In this document: in pieces, positions 16,884 through 25,431 of the stretch
Layout of the letters: each line of letters starts with the position of its first letter
Position numbering within the stretch: the first letter of the stretch is position 1
Assembly (NCBI GenBank): GCA_018399495.1
Contig: JAGYOG010000023.1
Coordinates: 1-42,236, forward strand
Source of the DNA: Sphaerochaeta sp.
Lineage (GTDB): Bacteria > Spirochaetota > Spirochaetia > Sphaerochaetales > Sphaerochaetaceae
Direction: 5' to 3'
Length of the DNA stretch: 42,236 nucleotides
Translations under genes and position numbers: made by a program
Notes under the pieces: generated by a model
Seen by the model: the letters and a program-made list of their open reading frames with translations, nothing else
The model's database searches: none
Told to the model about the DNA's origin: nothing

Positions 16884-18245
16884 ATGCACACAGCAACACA
16901 ACAGATCCTTGACCACGTAAAGCAAGTCGATCCCAACCAGCCGGAATTCATTCAGGCTATAACCTCATTCATGGCCTCAATCGACCATTTGGTGAATGAT
17001 CTTCCTCAAATTGTATATCACAAGGTCCTTGATAGAATGGTAGAACCTGAACGTGTCATTATGTTCCGCGTTCCATGGATTGATGACGACGGACAGCTGC
17101 AGATCAATCGCGCCTTCCGTGTTCAGATGAATAGCGCAATTGGACCCTACAAGGGTGGATTGAGATTCCACCCCTCAGTGAACCTATCAATTCTGAAATT
17201 CCTTGCCTTCGAGCAGACCTTCAAGAACAGTCTTACCGGGCTTGCCATGGGCGGCGGTAAAGGTGGAAGTGACTTCAATCCCAAGGGAAAGAGCGACAAT
17301 GAAGTAATGCGCTTCTGCCAGAGCATGATGACAGAGCTTTCACGGCATATTGGTGAGGATACCGATATTCCAGCTGGTGATATCGGCGTTGGCGCAAGAG
17401 AGATTGGATACTTGTATGGTCAATACAGACGGATGAAAAACCGTTCAGTTGGTATCTTGACCGGCAAAGGCCCCACCTATGGTGGCTCCTATATCCGCCC
17501 AGAGGCAACTGGTTACGGCTTGGTATACCTATCAGCAGCCATTCTCGAAGCCAAGGGCAAAAATCTTCAAGGAAAGACATGTCTTGTCAGTGGTAGTGGA
17601 AATGTTGCACAGTATACCACTGAAAAACTGTTGCACATGGGAGCAAAACCCATCAGCCTTAGCGACTCTTCCGGAATTATCATTGACCCATCCGGTATTG
17701 ATGATAAGAAACTTGCCTTTGTCAAAACATTGAAGAATGTGAGAAGGGGAAGAATCAGCGAATATGCCCAACAGTTCAAGGAAGCCTCATATATCCCCCA
17801 CAATGGCTCAAACGATGCCAATCCACTGTGGGATGTGAAAGCTGATTATGCATTCCCTTGTGCGACCCAGAATGAAATCAATGGCAATGATGCCAAAAAT
17901 CTAATCGCCAATGGAATTTCTTTGGTTGGAGAAGGGGCTAACATGCCTACCACGTTGGAAGCTGATGAGATTTTCAAGGAAGCAGGTATATTGCATGCAC
18001 CAGGAAAGGCAGCCAATGCTGGTGGTGTTGCTGTATCAGGGTTGGAAATGGCACAGAACAGCCAGAAACTCCAGTGGACACCTGAACAGGTGGACCGGCA
18101 GTTGCAACAGATCATGAAAAACATCTACACTTCCATCAGCCAGGCAGCGGAAAAGTATAGCACACAGGATAACTTTGTCGATGGTGCAAACATCGCCGGC
18201 TTTCTGAAAGTAAGCGAAGCCATGATTGCACAGGGGTATGTTTAA
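16884..18245 (+). CDS. gdhA: NADP-type glutamate dehydrogenase
   Basis: A 453-residue hexameric glutamate dehydrogenase of the bacterial assimilatory class, forming glutamate from 2-oxoglutarate and ammonium. Substrate-binding and catalytic Lys residues lie in G-P-Y-K-G-G-L-R-F-H (near 90) and G-G-G-K-G-G (near 126), followed by PAGDIGVGAREIGYLYGQYRR. The nucleotide-binding V-S-G-S-G-N-V-A-Q-Y motif is near 237. Length and order match the small NADP-dependent type. A GAGGAG Shine-Dalgarno precedes the ATG. Its 260-base upstream region has a palindromic operator candidate; a terminator closes the unit. Confidence 0.95.
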   Translation: MHTATQQILDHVKQVDPNQPEFIQAITSFMASIDHLVNDLPQIVYHKVLDRMVEPERVIMFRVPWIDDDGQLQINRAFRVQMNSAIGPYKGGLRFHPSVNLSILKFLAFEQTFKNSLTGLAMGGGKGGSDFNPKGKSDNEVMRFCQSMMTELSRHIGEDTDIPAGDIGVGAREIGYLYGQYRRMKNRSVGILTGKGPTYGGSYIRPEATGYGLVYLSAAILEAKGKNLQGKTCLVSGSGNVAQYTTEKLLHMGAKPISLSDSSGIIIDPSGIDDKKLAFVKTLKNVRRGRISEYAQQFKEASYIPHNGSNDANPLWDVKADYAFPCATQNEINGNDAKNLIANGISLVGEGANMPTTLEADEIFKEAGILHAPGKAANAGGVAVSGLEMAQNSQKLQWTPEQVDRQLQQIMKNIYTSISQAAEKYSTQDNFVDGANIAGFLKVSEAMIAQGYV

Positions 18246-18267
18246 TGCACCCAAGGATTCAAATCTG

Positions 18268-18296
18268 AGGCAGGTTGAAAAGCCTGCCTTATTTTT
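18268..18296 (+). terminator. Terminator after gdhA
   Basis: A seven-pair AGGCAGG/CCTGCCT stem with an eight-base loop, followed by TATTTTT, 22 bases after the stop codon. Confidence 0.8.
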
Positions 18297-18374
18297 ACCT
18301 TCGACCTATTAGGAATAATACCCACTATACTATTGACGAAAATTCGGGTATGATATTTGTTAAGGAGAATAGCT

Positions 18375-18755
18375 ATGAAAGATCAGATTTTCTACATTTG
18401 TAAACATTGTGGCAACATTGCTGTAAAGGTTGTTGATAGAGGACCAAAGCTCTCTTGCTGTGGTGAAGAAATGTCTCCTTTGACGGTAAACACTGTTGAT
18501 GCAGCAAAAGAGAAGCACGTTCCTGTAGTAACTGTTGAAGGCAACAAAATGAGTGTGAATGTAGGTTCCGTGGATCATCCCATGACCCAGGAACACCACA
18601 TCGAATTTATTTATGTCCAGACTGAAAAGGGTGGCATGAGAAGAATCCTCCCTGTTGATGGCAAACCACACGCTACCTTTGCGCTTGATGAAGACAAGGC
18701 TGTAGCTGTATATGAGTACTGCAATCTGCACGGACTTTGGAAGGTTGATCTTTAG
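18375..18755 (+). CDS. dfx: Desulfoferrodoxin (two-iron superoxide reductase)
   Basis: A 126-residue 2Fe superoxide reductase, reducing superoxide to peroxide in anaerobes. The N-terminal desulforedoxin-type domain has the rubredoxin-like iron ligands C9-x-x-C12 and C28-C29. The SOR domain carries the active-site E-K-H-V-P motif, the His ligands in HPMTQEHH, and the C-x-x-H of CNLHGLW at the C-terminus. AAGGAG stands before the ATG at 18375; a start at 18357 would add six residues without support. Its stop codon overlaps that of the convergent ABC ATPase gene by three to four bases, with no terminator between. Confidence 0.95.
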   Translation: MKDQIFYICKHCGNIAVKVVDRGPKLSCCGEEMSPLTVNTVDAAKEKHVPVVTVEGNKMSVNVGSVDHPMTQEHHIEFIYVQTEKGGMRRILPVDGKPHATFALDEDKAVAVYEYCNLHGLWKVDL

Positions 18756-19465
18756 GATTGCACCAACGTTCCCATCAGCTTGGCTTCCAAAGCCAACAAT
18801 AATGCATCACCGATATTCCTTGCTTTGCGGGGGATATCTATTGTTTGGTACAAGAGTGGTTGTTTTGGGTTACCGAGACAACATACAGCATCTCCAAGCA
18901 ATATAGCTTCCTTTGGGTCATGGGTAACAAACAGCGTAGTCTTTGGACTCTCTTCCCACAACTTGATGAAAGAAGTCACCAACGCATACTTCAATTTGAT
19001 ATCCAAACTCTGGAATGGTTCATCAAGCAACATGAGGTCACATTGATGGGCAAATGCTCTAGCAATTGCAACACGCTGTCTCATCCCTCCTGAAAGCTGG
19101 TAAGGATAAAGAGAGAGGCTATCCTGTAGTCCCACAAGATCAAGATAGTGCAAAGCACGTTCTTCTCGTTCATGTTTCTCCTTACAGAAGGAACGAAGAG
19201 AAAGTTCCACATTTTCGTACACTGTACTGGCTGGAAGAAGACGCGGCTCTTGAAAGAGATAACTGATTGATCCCTGCTCTCCTACTTCCTTCTCAATCAT
19301 ACCTTCATCGGGTGACAACAATCCAGCGGCCATCTGCAACAAGGTGGTTTTCCCCTCACCTGAGGGACCAACTACCGAGAGTATTGTAGAAGGGGACACC
19401 TCAATGCTGAAGTTATCGAATACCTGATTCTCCCCGTATCGCTTGCTGATATTCAGGAAACGCAT
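18752..19465 (-). CDS. ABC transporter ATP-binding protein, nitrate/sulfonate/thiamine-precursor type
   Basis: A 237-residue ABC ATPase of the SsuB/TauB/ThiZ group, energising the importer formed with the two genes upstream. Walker A G-P-S-G-E-G-K-T is at about 33-40, the Q-loop in YLFQEPRLLP, the signature L-S-G-G-M-R-Q-R near 123 and Walker B L-M-L-L-D-E-P-F near 145. AAGGAGG precedes the ATG. Its start overlaps the end of the permease gene by 13 bases. Confidence 0.9.
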   Translation of the reverse strand: MRFLNISKRYGENQVFDNFSIEVSPSTILSVVGPSGEGKTTLLQMAAGLLSPDEGMIEKEVGEQGSISYLFQEPRLLPASTVYENVELSLRSFCKEKHEREERALHYLDLVGLQDSLSLYPYQLSGGMRQRVAIARAFAHQCDLMLLDEPFQSLDIKLKYALVTSFIKLWEESPKTTLFVTHDPKEAILLGDAVCCLGNPKQPLLYQTIDIPRKARNIGDALLLALEAKLMGTLVQS

Positions 19466-20235
19466 GGGACCCTCCTTGCATCAAGTCGATGCTTCAAAGC
19501 ACCTACCCCATCCACCACCAATGCAAACACCAAATCACCAAATGCGGTTAGAAAGATTGCAATCAAGGTCCAAGAGAGCACCTTATCAGTTTCTAATTGC
19601 ATTTGGGCAAGCTGCATCCTTGACCCCACACCGTACTGGGGTACCGTCAATACCTCAGCGGCAATTACTACTTTCCAGACCATGGAAAGAGCTGTCTTGG
19701 CACCGGTAACAAAAAAGGGAACCAATGAAGGTACGATAAAATGTACAAGTTTTGTCTGTTTTGAAAACCCATAGAGGTCACACATCTCATCCAAATTGGA
19801 ATCGAGTTGTTTCACTCCCATCTCCATCTGTACAAACATGACCGGGAATCCCATAAGAAACGCTGAAAACAGCGGTACCGTGCCACTGGAAAACCAGATG
19901 AAGGCAAGGAGGATGATACTCATCACTGGTACAGCTTTAAGCGTGGTGACAAAAGGCCGCAAGAAAGTGGAAAGCAAGGAGTAACGCCCAGCCAGTACCC
20001 CAAGGATTGAGGCACATACAAGAATGATTAAAAAGCTTTCCAATGCCCTAAGGACAGTAAACAGTACATTGGACGTAAAGACCGGCTCACGTACCAAACC
20101 AAGCAAGGTAGTGAAGACCGGTCCAAGACTGGGAAGCAAAATCTGGCTATCAAGCAAGAGAGAAGCAACCTGCCAGATAATAAGCAGGATAGCCGAAGCA
20201 AGAAGAAGTACCAGATTCCGCTTCACAGAACGCAT
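19453..20235 (-). CDS. ABC transporter permease, SsuC/TauC-like
   Basis: A 260-residue inner-membrane permease with about six helices. The cytoplasmic coupling loop E-x-x-D-L-Y-G-F-x-x-x-x-x (LDEMCDLYGFSKQTKLVHFIVPSLVP, given here by its ends) and the A-x-x-x-x-W-K-V-V-I-A-A-E motif place it in the nitrate/sulfonate/taurine family (BPD_transp_1). GAGGAG lies six bases before the ATG, ten bases after the binding protein gene. Confidence 0.9.
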   Translation of the reverse strand: MRSVKRNLVLLLASAILLIIWQVASLLLDSQILLPSLGPVFTTLLGLVREPVFTSNVLFTVLRALESFLIILVCASILGVLAGRYSLLSTFLRPFVTTLKAVPVMSIILLAFIWFSSGTVPLFSAFLMGFPVMFVQMEMGVKQLDSNLDEMCDLYGFSKQTKLVHFIVPSLVPFFVTGAKTALSMVWKVVIAAEVLTVPQYGVGSRMQLAQMQLETDKVLSWTLIAIFLTAFGDLVFALVVDGVGALKHRLDARRVPCVS

Positions 20236-20245
20236 ATGCTACTCC

Positions 20246-21220
20246 TCAAAGATACCAATTGTTTGCAGGAACCGCTCCACCAATGGCTGCTGGATTAAAG
20301 GAGTAGAGGAACCTGTAGTAAGCCTGCACTTCATCCATAGCCTCCTGGCTTGGCACAAAAACCAAGTTACAGGAAGGAATGGCAGGAGTCGCCAAGGCAG
20401 CCTTCATAATTCCTGCTTCCTCGATTGCCTTCCCGGCTGCTTGAGGTTCTGCATTGACCCAAGCAACAGAGTCCTCATAAGCTTCGAGGATTTGCTCGAG
20501 TGCTCGAGGGTGGTTCTTTGCAAACTGCTCATTTACCACCATAACACTCATGGGATAGTTTGCAACACCAGAAAGTTCTCCATACAGAGCCTGGACATCA
20601 ACAACCTCTTTCGCTTTCTTGCTCCCATTTAAAATCATGGAAACAAACGGTTGTGGTAGCATGACCAAGGAAACTTTACCGGCAATAGTTAATTGTGCAA
20701 GCTGCGCAGGACTGGCCACTGAGTAATCAAGGATTACATCCTTCCCTACTGCAAGTCCAGCCTCCTTGAGCAACAACTGAGCCATTTGATCAGGAGTGGA
20801 GCCAGCTCCGGGGACATGTACTGTTTCTCCTAGGAGGTCATCCACTCCTTGCACAGACCCATCGCAGGAAACAACACTGAGCATCCCGTTGCCGATAACA
20901 GCAGCCAATTTGATTTTGACTCCCTTATTATAGATATTTGCAGCAAGATTAGAGGGAAGACAGGCAAAATCGAGCTCCCCATTAGCCAAGCGAGCGACCA
21001 CTTCATTAGGAGAAGGAAATACCTGCATTGCTATCTGAATGTCATCGGTGATTCTTCCACCGTTTTCATTCAGGGCAACAGAAGAAAATCCAGTAGGTCC
21101 GGCCATAACAGCGAACTGGACTTCCAATGGCGAGTCAACCGGGATTTCAGCAACCGGTTGTGCCCCAAGCGCCACCATGGCGAGTAAGGCTACGATAACA
21201 AGACTGATTTTGTGTTTCAT
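20246..21220 (-). CDS. ABC transporter substrate-binding protein, NMT1/SsuA-like
   Basis: A 324-residue periplasmic binding protein. The N-terminus has Lys residues and a hydrophobic helix ending ALGAQPVA; no lipobox Cys is present, so a signal-peptidase I cleavage is likely. The body resembles the NMT1/THI5 and SsuA class: early strand leading to F-P-S-P-N-E-V-V-A-R-L-A-N-G-E-L-D-F-A, a PGAGSTPDQMA hinge loop, and the L-P-Q-P-F-V central region. The ligand cannot be assigned; sulfonates, thiamine precursors and similar small organics are all possible. The ATG at 21220 has GGGAG seven bases upstream; a GTG at 21223 is adjacent. Confidence 0.87.
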   Translation of the reverse strand: MKHKISLVIVALLAMVALGAQPVAEIPVDSPLEVQFAVMAGPTGFSSVALNENGGRITDDIQIAMQVFPSPNEVVARLANGELDFACLPSNLAANIYNKGVKIKLAAVIGNGMLSVVSCDGSVQGVDDLLGETVHVPGAGSTPDQMAQLLLKEAGLAVGKDVILDYSVASPAQLAQLTIAGKVSLVMLPQPFVSMILNGSKKAKEVVDVQALYGELSGVANYPMSVMVVNEQFAKNHPRALEQILEAYEDSVAWVNAEPQAAGKAIEEAGIMKAALATPAIPSCNLVFVPSQEAMDEVQAYYRFLYSFNPAAIGGAVPANNWYL

Positions 21221-21236
21221 CACATATCTCCCTATA

Positions 21237-21261
21237 AAGAGAGGGGATAATCCCCCCTCTT
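21237..21261 (-). terminator. Weak hairpin between tyrS and the ABC operon
   Basis: A GC-rich inverted repeat (AAGAG plus GGGG on one side, CCCC plus CTCTT on the other, loop of about five) directly after the tyrS stop. Only a short TTTATA follows, so termination would be partial at best. Confidence 0.35.
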
Positions 21262-21264
21262 CGT

Positions 21265-22521
21265 TTATTCAACACTGATACGAAAATACCGTTTCTTTCC
21301 GGCACGGAGAATCAACTCTCCATACTCATCCAAATAGGAGGAATCAATGAGTGTCTTGGGATCCTCAACACGACGATCCCCAACCCAGGCACCTCCACCT
21401 GTAACCAAACGACGAGCATCACTGTTTGTTGTTGCCAAGTCAGTCCGACTGAACAAATCCAACACACCAATACCTGTTTCCAACTCTATCTTGCTGATGG
21501 CCAAAGACGGCATGCCTTCACGACCACTAATTCCCATGGACGTATTATTGAACATGGCTTTTGCAGCGGTCCTTGCCTTTTCAGCTTCTTCTTCCCCGTG
21601 GATGATTTTTGTCTGTTCATAGGCAAGACGATCCTTGGCTTCATTGATATTTACGCCATCTCTCTCATACTGGGCAATTTCTTCAAGGGGAAGAAAGGTA
21701 AAGAGCTTGAGGAACCTTACAACATCTGCGTCGTTTACATTACGCCAGTACTGGTAAAAATCATAGGCACTGAAAAGCTCAGGATCAAGAAACACAGCAC
21801 CCTTCTCACTCTTACCCATTTTATGCCCATCAGAGCGGGTGATCAGATTGAACGTCAAACCATAGCATTCTGGTCCACCGAGTCTTCTGATCAACTCAAT
21901 ACCACTGATAATATTACCCCACTGATCATCTCCCCCGATTTGCAATCGACAACCATAATCACGATTGAGGATGTGAAAATCGTAGGACTGTAGAAGTTGA
22001 TAGTTGAATTCAATGAAGGAAAGCCCACGTTCCAGACGTTGTTTGTATGATTCAAAGGTAAGCATCCTGTTCACCGAAAAATGCTTACCAATTTCCCTGA
22101 GGAAGGTAATGTAGTTCAATCCCTTGAGCCAGTCTGCATTATTCAATGCAACAGCCTTCCCTTTTCCGCTCTCTGGATGTTCACTGAAGTCTACGACTGT
22201 TCCCAGCTGTTCTTTGATAGAAGCACAATTCTGTTCAATCTGCTCAACAGTGAGCATTTGCCGCATCTCACTCTTTCCTGAGGGGTCGCCGATCATGGCG
22301 GTTCCACCTCCCACAAGGGCAATAGGATTATGTCCAGCGTTCTGCAGATGGTGCATGGCAAAAAACGGCACCATATGCCCTATGTGAAGGCTTTTGCCGG
22401 TTGGATCTGCACCTACATAAAAGGTTACAGGACCATCGTCCATCAGGTCACTGAGTGCATCATAATCGGTACAGGTTTTGACGAACCCTCGATCAATCAG
22501 GGTCTGTAATGCTTTATTCAT
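21265..22521 (-). CDS. tyrS: Tyrosyl-tRNA synthetase
   Basis: A 418-residue class I enzyme charging tRNA-Tyr. The HIGH signature H-I-G-H starts at residue 46, the KMSKS loop is K-M-G-K-S near 231, and the substrate-binding L-Q-S-Y-D and G-G-D-D-Q-W-G-N motifs are present. The C-terminal S4 RNA-binding domain (SDARRLVTGGGAWVGDRRV) is complete. The frame is open from 22584, but that overlaps glyQS; the ATG at 22521 follows GGAG and lies four bases after the glyQS stop. Confidence 0.95.
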   Translation of the reverse strand: MNKALQTLIDRGFVKTCTDYDALSDLMDDGPVTFYVGADPTGKSLHIGHMVPFFAMHHLQNAGHNPIALVGGGTAMIGDPSGKSEMRQMLTVEQIEQNCASIKEQLGTVVDFSEHPESGKGKAVALNNADWLKGLNYITFLREIGKHFSVNRMLTFESYKQRLERGLSFIEFNYQLLQSYDFHILNRDYGCRLQIGGDDQWGNIISGIELIRRLGGPECYGLTFNLITRSDGHKMGKSEKGAVFLDPELFSAYDFYQYWRNVNDADVVRFLKLFTFLPLEEIAQYERDGVNINEAKDRLAYEQTKIIHGEEEAEKARTAAKAMFNNTSMGISGREGMPSLAISKIELETGIGVLDLFSRTDLATTNSDARRLVTGGGAWVGDRRVEDPKTLIDSSYLDEYGELILRAGKKRYFRISVE

Positions 22522-22525
22522 TATG

Positions 22526-23854
22526 CTACTCCACTCGCTTGTATGCTTTGTTTGCTTCCTTGATTGTTGCAACCAAGGAAGCAATGCTTACCCTGCTCTG
22601 TTCCATGCTATCCCGGTAACGCAGAGTAACGGTATTATCTTCAAGTGTCTGGTAATCAACAGTTACACAATAGGGAGTACCAACCTCATCCATTCTGCGA
22701 TACCTACGCCCAATGGCACCACTGACATCGAAGAATGTTGAGAAATCCTCTCTCAATTCTTTCTCAAGCTTGGCAGTAAATTCAGCGATTCCATCTTTCT
22801 TAACCAAGGGAAGTACTGCAACAGTGATCGGAGCAATACTCGGGTGGAAGTGCAGTACTGTCCGTACATCGCCTCCATCCAAGGTCTCTTCATCATATGC
22901 ATCACTGAGAGCCATTAATACATTCCGGGTTAAGCCGGCTGAGGTCTCCACCACATAGGGAAGATAGCGCTGGTTATCCTCGGGATTGAGATAGGTAAGA
23001 TCTTTCCCACTGAACTTTTGATGTTGGCCCAAGTCATAATCGGTTCGGTTGTGAACACCCTCAAGCTCCTGCCACCCCATGGGGAAAAGGAACTGAATGT
23101 CATAGGCGTCCTTAGCGTAGAATGCCAATTCATCCGGACCATGCTGATGCCATCTGAGACTGTCCGGCCTTATTCCCATCTTATGGTAGAAGGCCATCCG
23201 TTGCTCACGCCAATACCCAAACCATGACTCGTCTGTTCCAGGTTTGCAGAACCACTGCATCTCCATCTGCTCAAATTCACAAGAGCGGAAGATGAAGTTC
23301 TTCGTGGTAATTTCATTTCTGAAGGATTTACCTACCTGGGCAATTCCGAAGGGAACCTTTACACGACTTGAGGAAACCACATTCTTGAAATCTGCATAGA
23401 TGCCCTGTGCTGTTTCAGGCCGTAGGTAGATGGTGGAGAATGCGTCCGAACTTGCCCCAATATGGGTGGCAAACATCAGATTAAAATTTCTTGGTTCGGT
23501 GAAACTATCACGGGTACCACAGGTGGGACAAGCACCATTCAGATCAATCTGGTCTGCACGGAAGCGTGACTTACACTGCTTACAGTCAACCATGGGATCA
23601 CTGAAGTTGGACACATGTCCACTCGCTTCCCAAACACGGGGGTGCATAAGAATAGAGGCATCTAATCCAACGATGTTGTCATGAATCTGGGTCATCTCTT
23701 TCCACCAGAAATCGCGGATGTTGTTTTTCAGCTGTACGCCCAATGGACCATAATCATAGGCACCATTTAGACCACCATATATTTCACTCGACTGGAAAAT
23801 AAACCCACGCCGCTTACATAAGGAGACAATCTTATCCATCGTTACTTCTGCCAT
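22526..23854 (-). CDS. glyQS: Glycyl-tRNA synthetase, dimeric type
   Basis: A 442-residue class II synthetase of the alpha2 (eukaryote-like) type that charges tRNA-Gly with a single polypeptide. The N-terminal R-R-G-F-I-F-Q-S-S-E-I-Y-G and G-A-Y-D-Y-G-P-L-G motifs, two C-x-x-C pairs (CKQC, CPTCG) of a zinc-ribbon insert, class II motif 2 (FRNEI) and motif 3-type segment, and a C-terminal anticodon-binding domain are visible. It lies four bases after gltX and four before tyrS. Confidence 0.95.
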   Translation of the reverse strand: MAEVTMDKIVSLCKRRGFIFQSSEIYGGLNGAYDYGPLGVQLKNNIRDFWWKEMTQIHDNIVGLDASILMHPRVWEASGHVSNFSDPMVDCKQCKSRFRADQIDLNGACPTCGTRDSFTEPRNFNLMFATHIGASSDAFSTIYLRPETAQGIYADFKNVVSSSRVKVPFGIAQVGKSFRNEITTKNFIFRSCEFEQMEMQWFCKPGTDESWFGYWREQRMAFYHKMGIRPDSLRWHQHGPDELAFYAKDAYDIQFLFPMGWQELEGVHNRTDYDLGQHQKFSGKDLTYLNPEDNQRYLPYVVETSAGLTRNVLMALSDAYDEETLDGGDVRTVLHFHPSIAPITVAVLPLVKKDGIAEFTAKLEKELREDFSTFFDVSGAIGRRYRRMDEVGTPYCVTVDYQTLEDNTVTLRYRDSMEQSRVSIASLVATIKEANKAYKRVE

Positions 23855-23858
23855 TTAC

Positions 23859-25340
23859 TTATACCTCTCTCTTCAGCACATCCAACGCTGTTTCAATTCT
23901 TCTATAGGTCTCTTCTTGACCCAACAATTTGATTGAGTCAAACAGGGGGAGGCTTACCGTACTACCGGTAATGGCCACCCTGAGGGGCATGAACACCCCG
24001 TTCACCTTTATTTCCATTGCTTCGGCCAAGGAAGCAATCTCTCTTTCAATCTCTTCTTGATTCTTGCCTGCAGCAACCCCTTCCTTGAGCGTGTCGTATG
24101 CACGTTCCAAGGCCAAGGTTGCAGTAGCCAAGTCGACTTTCTTAGCAGCAAACAGATTTACATCCTCATAGGTTGGCGTTTCAAAGAGGAATCGGCTGAG
24201 AGCAACAATGTCGCTGAGTACCTTCAACCGCTCCTTGCTTACCACAGTGAGTGCAAGCATGTCTTCCCTCTCTTTTTCCTGTAGAGGGAGGGAAACAAAC
24301 CCTGCTTTCACCAGGCAGGGAAGCAACAGCTCCATAAGCTCTTCATCCCCTTTCTGACGGATGTATTGTCCATTAAACCAGTCAAGTTTCTTGTAATCAA
24401 ATATCCCGGGAGCTTTGTTTATCTTTTCCAAAGTGAAGAGCTGTTCCAGATTTTCCTTGCTGAAGAACTCCCGCTGTCCATCGTAGGACCAACCTACCAG
24501 ACAGATATAGTTCATCAAGGCCTCTGGAAGGTACCCTTTCTCACGGAATTCCCTTACTGCAGTAGAACCGTGGCGCTTGCTGAGCTTCTGCCCATCCTTA
24601 CCCATCACCATAGGAAGATGGCAATACAAGGGAGGCTCCCAACCGAATGCTTCATAGAGAATGATATGCAGAGGACCGGAGGGAATCCACTCTTGGGCCC
24701 TCATGATGTGTGTAATGCCCATCATATGGTCATCAATGACGTTTGCAAGATGATATGTGGGAAATCCATCACTCTTGAGCAGAACCGGATCAGGACTGAC
24801 ATCCTTGTTCTTACGGGAAATATCACCCATAAGCACATCATGGAAGGTTGTCTTGCCTTCAGTCGGTACCTTGAGTCGGATGACGGGGTTGATGCCTTCA
24901 TCCTCGTAGGCTTTGCGCTGTTCAGCGGTAAGATTACGGCAGTGACGGTCATATCCTTGTTGTTTGCTCTTCTCATTATGTTGTTGTTCACGTAAGGCTT
25001 CCAAACGTTTTGGAGTACAGTAGCAGTAATATGCCTTGCCTTCAGCAACCAGCTTCTCGGCATACTGCTTGTACAAATCGAACCGTTGACTTTGGATATA
25101 GGGACCTTTATCGCCCCCTACCACGGGACCTTCATCCCAACTAATTCCCAACCACTCGAGCGTGTCATACAAGTCCTGCAAGGACTCTTCACTGTATCGC
25201 TCACGATCTGTGTCTTCCACTCGCAAAATGAACTTGCCCCCATTTGCACGGGCAAAGAAATAGTTAAATAAGGCAGTCCTTACCCCACCGATATGTTGCA
25301 AACCGGTTGGAGAAGGTGCATATCGTACTCGTATTTCCAT
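23859..25340 (-). CDS. gltX: Glutamyl-tRNA synthetase
   Basis: A 493-residue class I synthetase. The HIGH-type motif H-I-G-G is at residues 16-19 and the KMSKS-type K-L-S-K-R near 253. A Cys-x-Cys with a downstream Tyr/Cys pair (CYCTP ... YDRHC) forms the zinc site. A conserved C-terminal helical anticodon-binding domain follows. AGGAG lies nine bases before the ATG. It opens a tight cluster gltX-glyQS-tyrS; the leader shows no T-box hallmarks. Whether it is discriminating (Glu only) or also charges tRNA-Gln cannot be decided here. Confidence 0.95.
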   Translation of the reverse strand: MEIRVRYAPSPTGLQHIGGVRTALFNYFFARANGGKFILRVEDTDRERYSEESLQDLYDTLEWLGISWDEGPVVGGDKGPYIQSQRFDLYKQYAEKLVAEGKAYYCYCTPKRLEALREQQHNEKSKQQGYDRHCRNLTAEQRKAYEDEGINPVIRLKVPTEGKTTFHDVLMGDISRKNKDVSPDPVLLKSDGFPTYHLANVIDDHMMGITHIMRAQEWIPSGPLHIILYEAFGWEPPLYCHLPMVMGKDGQKLSKRHGSTAVREFREKGYLPEALMNYICLVGWSYDGQREFFSKENLEQLFTLEKINKAPGIFDYKKLDWFNGQYIRQKGDEELMELLLPCLVKAGFVSLPLQEKEREDMLALTVVSKERLKVLSDIVALSRFLFETPTYEDVNLFAAKKVDLATATLALERAYDTLKEGVAAGKNQEEIEREIASLAEAMEIKVNGVFMPLRVAITGSTVSLPLFDSIKLLGQEETYRRIETALDVLKREV

Positions 25341-25385
25341 CAGGATACACTCCTCTCAATGTTACTGTTGTACCGTAAATCAAAG

Positions 25386-25391
25386 ATTATA
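25386..25391 (-). promoter_or_regulatory. -10 element upstream of gltX
   Basis: A consensus TATAAT on the minus strand about 46 bases before the gltX start. No convincing -35 box sits at the right distance. Confidence 0.35.
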
Positions 25392-25431
25392 GCAACACAA
25401 ATGACCGTACAGGAGACCAGGTTCTATACAC

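Noticed and set aside
20024-20632. 202-codon open frame on the plus strand
   Set aside because: Spans antisense across the ABC permease and binding protein genes; shadow frame.
24366-24995. 209-codon open frame on the plus strand
   Set aside because: Antisense to gltX, whose motifs are unmistakable.
25341-25431. T-box leader before the aminoacyl-tRNA synthetase cluster
   Set aside because: The leader is under 50 bases from the -10 box to the start and has no T-box sequence or terminator.
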